Shown here one piece after another: positions 55,139 to 58,259 of a DNA stretch of 58,259 nt. Position 1 is the stretch's first letter, and each line of letters opens with the position of its first letter. The notes under the pieces are model-generated. The model saw only the letters and a list, made by a program, of their open reading frames with translations, was not told where the DNA came from and ran no database searches. The DNA is from Ignavibacteria bacterium (GTDB lineage: Bacteria > Bacteroidota > Ignavibacteria > Tepidaquicellales > Tepidaquicellaceae), in contig JAFGII010000057.1 of the NCBI GenBank assembly GCA_016929695.1, forward strand, positions 1-58,259, written 5' to 3'. The position numbers and the translations under genes are program-made.

Positions 55139-55187
55139 ATAGAAGTTAGTAATAGAAGTTAGTAATAGAAGTCAGTCATAGAAGTTT
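55139..55187. repeat. Tandem 13-bp repeat
   Basis: Unit ATAGAAGTTAGTA: exact copies at 55139-55151 and 55152-55164, a variant at 55165-55177 (ATAGAAGTCAGTC) and a partial copy to about 55187. It begins one base after the polyprenyl synthase stop. The remaining spacer up to 55320 is AT-rich with CATCCAATCATCC words. Confidence 0.85.
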
Positions 55188-55323
55188 AATAAAACACACA
55201 TTTACTTAATATATAAAAGGTTATAACTTGATGAACTAAATAAAGTGTATAAATTTTATAAGTTTTTTCACTTTCATCCAATCATCCAAATTATTCTACT
55301 ACTAAATTCTATGAGCATATTCT

Positions 55324-55356
55324 AAAAAAACGCCCGGAACTTCTACGGTCCCGGGC
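55324..55356 (-). terminator. Intrinsic terminator of the Kelch-like T9SS gene
   Basis: On the minus strand a 9-base stem (GCCCGGGAC with GTTCCGGGC, including one G-T) around a CGTAGAA loop is followed by TTTTTTT. It is 28 bases after the stop. It closely resembles the terminator at 57564. Confidence 0.92.
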
Positions 55357-55383
55357 TATATAACATTTGTTGTTTTCTCTTCG

Positions 55384-57318
55384 TTATTTAAGCAACGTCA
55401 TTTTCTTAATATCGGTAAATTCGTTAACACTGATTCTGTAGAAGTAAATTCCGCTTGACAGATTGGATGCATCGAAATCAACGATGTATGTGCCCGCCTG
55501 TCTTTCGGTATTGACTAAGTTTGCTACCTCTCTTCCGAGCATATCATATATCTTCAATGTTACAAATCCTGCCTTCGGTATTGCATAACTGATTTTTGTT
55601 GTCGGATTGAACGGATTTGGATAATTTTGTGACAACTGATAGTCAGCAGGTATTTCAGCATTGTTCTCTATTCCTGTAATAGTGCAGGCAGGAACCTGTA
55701 AGCAGCATAATTGTCCTATACCTCCTGTAATTGAGCCGCCCGGAATAAAGATTTTAATATTACCGCTTGACATAATTTTATATGAAACCGATGACCAGTA
55801 GTTTGATGATGCCTGTCCGCCTCTTCCTCCTTTAATATTCGACCAGGTGTTTGTATTTGCGTCGAATACATAAATTGTATCGTGCGGGTACGGAGCAGGT
55901 GTTGTTTCACCTGTAATCATATAGAATTTACCGTTCACTGCTGTTCCACCCGGTCTTGAAGTACCTGTCTTACCGCCGAGGAATGGAACAATAGGACCCG
56001 TTGCCCACGTAATTGTAGATGCATTTGCTCCGATTGTGCCGATTACTAAGTCATTCCTAAATGCTCCGGAATATCCACAGGATAAAAAGATTTTTCCGTT
56101 ATCTAATCCGCACGCTGCACTCCTTCTTGCTGTACCTGCCGGTAATGCGGTTGAAGTAATCCAGGTGTTTGTTGCCGGTCTGTAGGCATATACAATTGTT
56201 GAATAACTTGACCATGCACCTCCGACAACAAATATAACACTGTCACCCCAGTTCACGGCGTTATGACCTGACCTTCCAACCGGCATTGGAGATATTGATG
56301 TCCACGTTCCCGTTGAAGGTGTATATTTATAACAGGTTGTTCCGCCCGTTGATACAGAAGCTCCTCCTCCTATCAGATATAAAGCATCTCCACATTTTGT
56401 AAATGAGTGACCTGCTTTTGATTCAGGAATGGGGACACCGTCAGGAGCCATAGTATTAGAATGAATATTATATCTCCTGACTGTTGTTGAGCCGGAACCT
56501 GCGGTGCTGCCTCCGACAACATACAAAGTATCACCAAAAACATCTGAACCAATTGCCCATAGTGATGTAAACGGAGCATTAGTGTACGCACACATATTTG
56601 TCGGATTAGTGAGCGATGGTCCGCCGCCTGTTCTTTCTATTGTAAGTGCATCAATTCCTATGTAATCACTGTTTGTCCCGGAAGGTCCACCGTTTACTAC
56701 ACAATAGCGGATTGCAAAACGACCGTTCACACTTGTTGTTGGTGCTTTGAATCCTCTTTTCTCCCAGCCGGTGGTAGTGTTGGCTTTGAATCTGCCTAAT
56801 TCTGTCCAGGTACCTTCCGGAACTGAATCGGCTACCGAATACATTACTCTGAATGAATCGGGATATGTGCTTCCCGTCGGACCTCTTGAATAGAAATACA
56901 ATGAATCGCCTGCAAGAATACCGCCTGCAATTCTGGGTAATACAAGCCAGCTGTCAATGTTATTTGCACCTGTTACAACATTATAATTTGCTGCAACATA
57001 TCCTGATGTTGGTCCGTTGAATGCCGGAAATACCGATGCATTGCCCTGAAACCAGGTTGCAGTTGAACCCTGAGGACCATTCCCTCTGTAATAAGGTTTA
57101 TATCCTCTTGACTTTAGTGCTGTTGTATCATTGGCACCGTCAAAGTTGTCTGTGTAAACAGGAGTGCCGTCCGTGTAAATTGTATTACTGTTCTGAACAG
57201 CATTTGTTTCGTTTGTTACTTTTGTTTTTGAGCCATATGGGTCTTCAAGAACAAATCCAAGCAATAAACCAAATACTAAAACAAAAACAAATAGTACAAT
57301 TGTTAGTTTTGTTTTCAT
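55384..57318 (-). CDS. Kelch-like repeat protein with T9SS sorting domain
   Basis: Secreted protein. Signal peptide (VFVLVFGLLLGFVLE), then an N-terminal beta-sandwich domain (about 45-235) of the choice-of-anchor type ending in SDYIGIDALTIER. Kelch-like repeats follow (about 250-560; for example YVVGGSTAG, YLIGGGASV, FVVGGAWSS). A C-terminal T9SS domain (QNYPNPFNPTTKI, SSGIYFYRI) completes it. A strong AAGGAG lies about 10 bases before the ATG. The beta-propeller suggests binding to other surface molecules, but no substrate is visible. Confidence 0.9.
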   Translation of the reverse strand: MKTKLTIVLFVFVLVFGLLLGFVLEDPYGSKTKVTNETNAVQNSNTIYTDGTPVYTDNFDGANDTTALKSRGYKPYYRGNGPQGSTATWFQGNASVFPAFNGPTSGYVAANYNVVTGANNIDSWLVLPRIAGGILAGDSLYFYSRGPTGSTYPDSFRVMYSVADSVPEGTWTELGRFKANTTTGWEKRGFKAPTTSVNGRFAIRYCVVNGGPSGTNSDYIGIDALTIERTGGGPSLTNPTNMCAYTNAPFTSLWAIGSDVFGDTLYVVGGSTAGSGSTTVRRYNIHSNTMAPDGVPIPESKAGHSFTKCGDALYLIGGGASVSTGGTTCYKYTPSTGTWTSISPMPVGRSGHNAVNWGDSVIFVVGGAWSSYSTIVYAYRPATNTWITSTALPAGTARRSAACGLDNGKIFLSCGYSGAFRNDLVIGTIGANASTITWATGPIVPFLGGKTGTSRPGGTAVNGKFYMITGETTPAPYPHDTIYVFDANTNTWSNIKGGRGGQASSNYWSSVSYKIMSSGNIKIFIPGGSITGGIGQLCCLQVPACTITGIENNAEIPADYQLSQNYPNPFNPTTKISYAIPKAGFVTLKIYDMLGREVANLVNTERQAGTYIVDFDASNLSSGIYFYRISVNEFTDIKKMTLLK

Positions 57319-57451
57319 TTCTTTGTTTCTCCTTTTTTAATTTAAAAGAATTTATTTATTATAATAATAATTTTGAATTTAAACAATATATATATTAGTT
57401 CGTAAAGTTGAAAGTTACATGAATCAAACTATGCTAATCATCCGGTCATCA

Positions 57452-57483
57452 AATCATCCAATCATTCAATCATTCAATCACTC
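57452..57483. repeat. Octamer tandem repeat AATCATTC
   Basis: Four consecutive 8-base units: AATCATCC, AATCATTC, AATCATTC, AATCACTC. It is followed by TATTTGTTATTTA-type tandem words at 57511-57545. The spacer 57319-57563 contains no gene. Confidence 0.8.
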
Positions 57484-57563
57484 AAAATCTTCTATGACTA
57501 TATTCTTCTCTATTTGTTATTTACTATTTGTTATTTGTTATTTTCTACCTCCGCCTGTCTCCT

Positions 57564-57596
57564 AAAAAAAAGCCCGGAACTTTTCAGCCCCGGGCT
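57564..57596 (-). terminator. Intrinsic terminator of the last T9SS gene
   Basis: On the minus strand AGCCCGGGGC pairs with GTTCCGGGCT over 10 positions (two G-T) around TGAAAA, then TTTTTTT. It lies 26 bases after the stop at 57623. It is near-identical in layout and sequence to the one at 55324. Confidence 0.92.
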
Positions 57597-57622
57597 ATGT
57601 AACATTTGTTATTTACTGTTTG

Positions 57623-58259
57623 TTATTTGAGAAGTGTCATTCTCTTTACTTCGCTGAAGCCGTTAACTTCCAATCTGTAGAAATAAACACCGCTTGAAAG
57701 GTTTGCTCCGTCAAAGTCAGTAACATAAGTTCCCGCGTTCATATTTTGATTAATTAAAGTACTGACTTCTTTTCCAAGAATATCATATATCTTTAATGTA
57801 ACCAATCCCGATTTCGCAATTGAGAAATTAATCTTTGTTACGGGATTGAACGGATTCGGATAGTTTTGTGATAATGAATAATTTTCAGGAACTGTTACGA
57901 TAACCGGTGTAATACCCGTAATGGGGGTTCCGTATCTGGAAATCTTTCCGTTATTTCTTACACCCCATACAGTGTTACCGGTTCTCGCATAGTTAATATG
58001 GTAGAATACTCCGTCAGGTGCAGTATAACTTGTTGACCAGTTAGCACCATTGTTCGCTGAATAATAAATATTAGTGCTTTGCTGTGCAACAAACCATTCA
58101 TTGCCGGCACCGCAGATACCAGCTGCACTTCCCGCCAATGGTGAGGTTAATGCAGCCCAGTTCTGACCACTGTTTGTCGTAACATTCAGTGCATTGTAGG
58201 CGCACAGACCAACCGCGGCACTGTTAAACCATACCGCATACTGATTAGTGAATGTGGTG
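57623..58259 (-). CDS. Partial Ycf48/BNR-like protein with T9SS sorting domain (5' end outside window)
   Basis: The frame stays open to the window edge, so the gene is incomplete at its start; internal TTG at 58138 is not the true start. Sequence just inside the edge reads WFNSAAVGLCAYNALN and then NSGQNW, SANNGANW repeats, as in Ycf48/BNR propellers. A T9SS C-terminal domain (QNYPNPFNPVTKI, SSGVYFYRLE) ends it. It resembles the protein at 141-1418. Confidence 0.85.
   Translation of the reverse strand, partial: TTFTNQYAVWFNSAAVGLCAYNALNVTTNSGQNWAALTSPLAGSAAGICGAGNEWFVAQQSTNIYYSANNGANWSTSYTAPDGVFYHINYARTGNTVWGVRNNGKISRYGTPITGITPVIVTVPENYSLSQNYPNPFNPVTKINFSIAKSGLVTLKIYDILGKEVSTLINQNMNAGTYVTDFDGANLSSGVYFYRLEVNGFSEVKRMTLLK

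Overview
The window is AT-rich DNA from an anaerobic, didermic member of the Bacteroidota/Ignavibacteria-Chlorobi group; Ignavibacteria is my best guess. This rests on four C-terminal type IX secretion (T9SS) sorting domains with NYPNPFNP and SGIYFYR motifs, a Bacteroidetes-style promoter (TTG-N20-TAAATTTG) before glgA, a glgA/DUF4270-like neighbourhood, and several outer-membrane barrels. No rRNA, tRNA, phage, complete insertion sequence or CRISPR array was seen.

Layout. 1-4049 (+): two T9SS-exported proteins, a Ycf48/BNR-like protein and an M6-like metallopeptidase; a possible structured RNA lies between them. 4156-18416 (-): a tightly packed 17-gene operon holding a hydrogenase maturation protease, HdrC, HdrB, the N-terminal half of HdrA, a sensory/regulatory cassette (two DRTGG proteins, two GHKL ATPases, a PHP protein and a divergent FeFe-hydrogenase-like protein), a NuoE/ferredoxin/NuoF module, a NuoG-like protein fused to the C-terminal half of HdrA, and MvhD plus the small and large subunits of a group-3-like NiFe hydrogenase. 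18985-25569 (-): a signalling block of two histidine kinases, an NtrC-type sigma-54 activator and an unusual double-receiver protein with its own sigma-54 promoter and upstream palindromes. 25880-31009 (-): a LolCDE/MacB-like ABC transporter with a LolA-like protein and an outer-membrane barrel. 31402-38050: a VOC protein (+), then acyl-CoA dehydrogenase with ETF, and a Ktr-type potassium system (-). 38188-46647 (-): cytochrome c maturation (CcmC, D, E, F) beside three multihaem cytochromes and a barrel, a possible porin-cytochrome conduit. 46947-55135 (+): glgA, a HAD phosphatase, a DUF4270-like lipoprotein, a barrel, rpiB, glyA, tatC and a polyprenyl diphosphate synthase. 55384-58259 (-): two more T9SS proteins, the last cut by the window edge.

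How it fits together. The hydrogenase operon looks like the HydABC-type NADH/ferredoxin bifurcating module joined both to a NiFe hydrogenase, as in the described NiFe-HydABCSL enzymes, and to a full HdrABC set. HdrA is split between its two inserted [4Fe-4S] clusters, and its second half is fused to the NuoG-like subunit. If the two halves assemble, H2, NAD(H), ferredoxin and a disulfide-type acceptor would be wired into one complex. The adjacent kinases, sigma-54 activator and redox-sensor-like proteins plausibly control it. This is the strongest candidate for an undescribed system here. The cytochrome cluster suggests the cell also has a route for electrons across the outer membrane.
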